This document shows positions 6,642 to 7,274 of a DNA stretch of 7,274 nt, piece after piece. The notes under the pieces are model-generated. The model had not been told where the DNA came from. It ran no database searches and saw only the letters and a program-made list of their open reading frames with translations. The stretch's first letter is position 1. Each line of letters starts with the position of its first letter. Source of the DNA: Gammaproteobacteria bacterium (GTDB lineage: Bacteria; Pseudomonadota; Gammaproteobacteria; UWMA-0217); NCBI GenBank assembly GCA_011330835.1, contig DRPO01000157.1, positions 1 through 7,274 of the forward strand. Reading direction: 5' to 3'. The translations under genes were made by a program, and so were the position numbers.

Positions 6642-7274
6642 TTACAGGCTGATGCCATTCTTTGCGGCCCGCTCTTCCAGGCCGGACGTGATCGCGGCCA
6701 GCGCGCCGTCCCCGTTTTCGAGTACCGCGGCGGCAAGCGGCGCCGCGGCCCCCCGCGCCCGCTCGGCCCACTGTTCGTACCATTCGCCAAGGATCGCCTT
6801 GTTCGCCGTCGATTCGGCCGCGGCCGTCGCGATCTGCTTGTCGACCCAGCGCCGGGACTCGTCATACCAGTCGACGGTAAATTCGGTCAGCATCGCGTAG
6901 GCGCTGCCGCCTTTCGCCGTCAATTGCTGTTCGAGATGCTGGAAAAAGAGGGGATGGATAACGGCATCGAGGATGAGGTTCTGGGCGAGAAAGAGTTCGA
7001 ACCAGTCGCTGACGACCAGCGAATCCTCGACCGCCTTTCTCAACGGCTGGAAATCGGCCTCGTCAACCCACCGCTCTTTCGCATGATCGATTACCGAGGC
7101 ATCATTGCCCGACAGCAGCAGGCCGATGCGCGTCAGATACTGGGCATTGCCCAGCCGATCGGCCGCATGGAGCATGGCAGGCGCGGTGATCGCGGTACCG
7201 TAGCCGCTGGCGCAGATCTGAGAATTGTTCATGTTGGCGCCCCACTCGTAATGCCGAAGGGGGACGACGAAATC
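6642..7274 (-). CDS. dmpL: Phenol hydroxylase P1 (beta) subunit, 5' part outside window
   Basis: Beta subunit of the phenol hydroxylase core, structurally related to the alpha subunit but without the di-iron ligands; it supports the alpha2beta2gamma2 assembly. The window holds the C-terminal 210 residues of what is normally about 330. The frame stays open to the right edge: upstream of the first in-frame ATG (7232) it reads DFVVPLRHYEWGAN, a conserved internal stretch of the family, so that ATG is an internal Met and not the start. Other family stretches include RLGNAQYLTRIGLLL, VVSDWFELFLAQNLILDA and LTEFTVDWYDESRRW. The C-terminal 60 residues are alanine-rich and less conserved. It ends with TAA 15 bases before dmpM. 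Confidence 0.95.
   Translation of the reverse strand, partial: DFVVPLRHYEWGANMNNSQICASGYGTAITAPAMLHAADRLGNAQYLTRIGLLLSGNDASVIDHAKERWVDEADFQPLRKAVEDSLVVSDWFELFLAQNLILDAVIHPLFFQHLEQQLTAKGGSAYAMLTEFTVDWYDESRRWVDKQIATAAAESTANKAILGEWYEQWAERARGAAAPLAAAVLENGDGALAAITSGLEERAAKNGISL

Noticed and set aside
7230..7232. ATG at 7232 as the true start of a 196-residue DmpL
   Set aside because: The frame continues upstream to the window edge and encodes a conserved family stretch, so the gene is cut by the window and this Met is internal.

Overview
The window is a stretch of one minus-strand operon of the dmp/phl/aph type. It encodes a multicomponent phenol hydroxylase followed by the first steps of the catechol meta-cleavage pathway. 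Read in transcription order (right to left), the genes are dmpL (5' end outside the window), dmpM, dmpN, dmpO, dmpP, dmpQ, dmpB, a small GlcG/HbpS-family (DUF336) gene, and dmpC (its last few codons outside the window). Gene order matches the dmp operon of Pseudomonas sp. CF600 as I recall it, apart from the extra small gene between dmpB and dmpC.

The genes work as a sequence of reactions. DmpL, DmpN and DmpO form the hydroxylase with its di-iron centre in DmpN. DmpM is the cofactor-free effector protein. DmpP is the FAD/[2Fe-2S] reductase that feeds electrons from NADH. Together they convert phenol (and probably methylphenols) to catechols. DmpB opens the catechol ring next to the hydroxyls. 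DmpQ is a plant-type ferredoxin that reactivates oxidised DmpB. DmpC oxidises the resulting 2-hydroxymuconic semialdehyde. The role of the GlcG-like protein is not known.

Layout on the minus strand: dmpL 7274-6642, dmpM 6626-6360, dmpN 6333-4807, dmpO 4766-4407, dmpP 4393-3332, dmpQ 3322-2972, dmpB 2932-1988, the DUF336 gene 1939-1484, dmpC 1450-2. All gaps are 9 to 48 bases, so there is no room for a separate gene and I see no terminator, internal promoter, RNA gene, mobile element or CRISPR array. The promoter and any DmpR-like sigma-54 regulator must lie outside, beyond the right edge.

The DNA is GC-rich (roughly 60% by eye) with G/C-biased third positions. Gene content points to a Beta- or Gammaproteobacterium able to degrade phenol or BTEX-type compounds; I cannot name a genus. 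The catechol dioxygenase looks like the subfamily I recall as I.2.C, known from oxygen-limited aromatic degraders. I do not see an undescribed system here; the most interesting points are the subfamily of DmpB and the DUF336 gene embedded between two catabolic enzymes.
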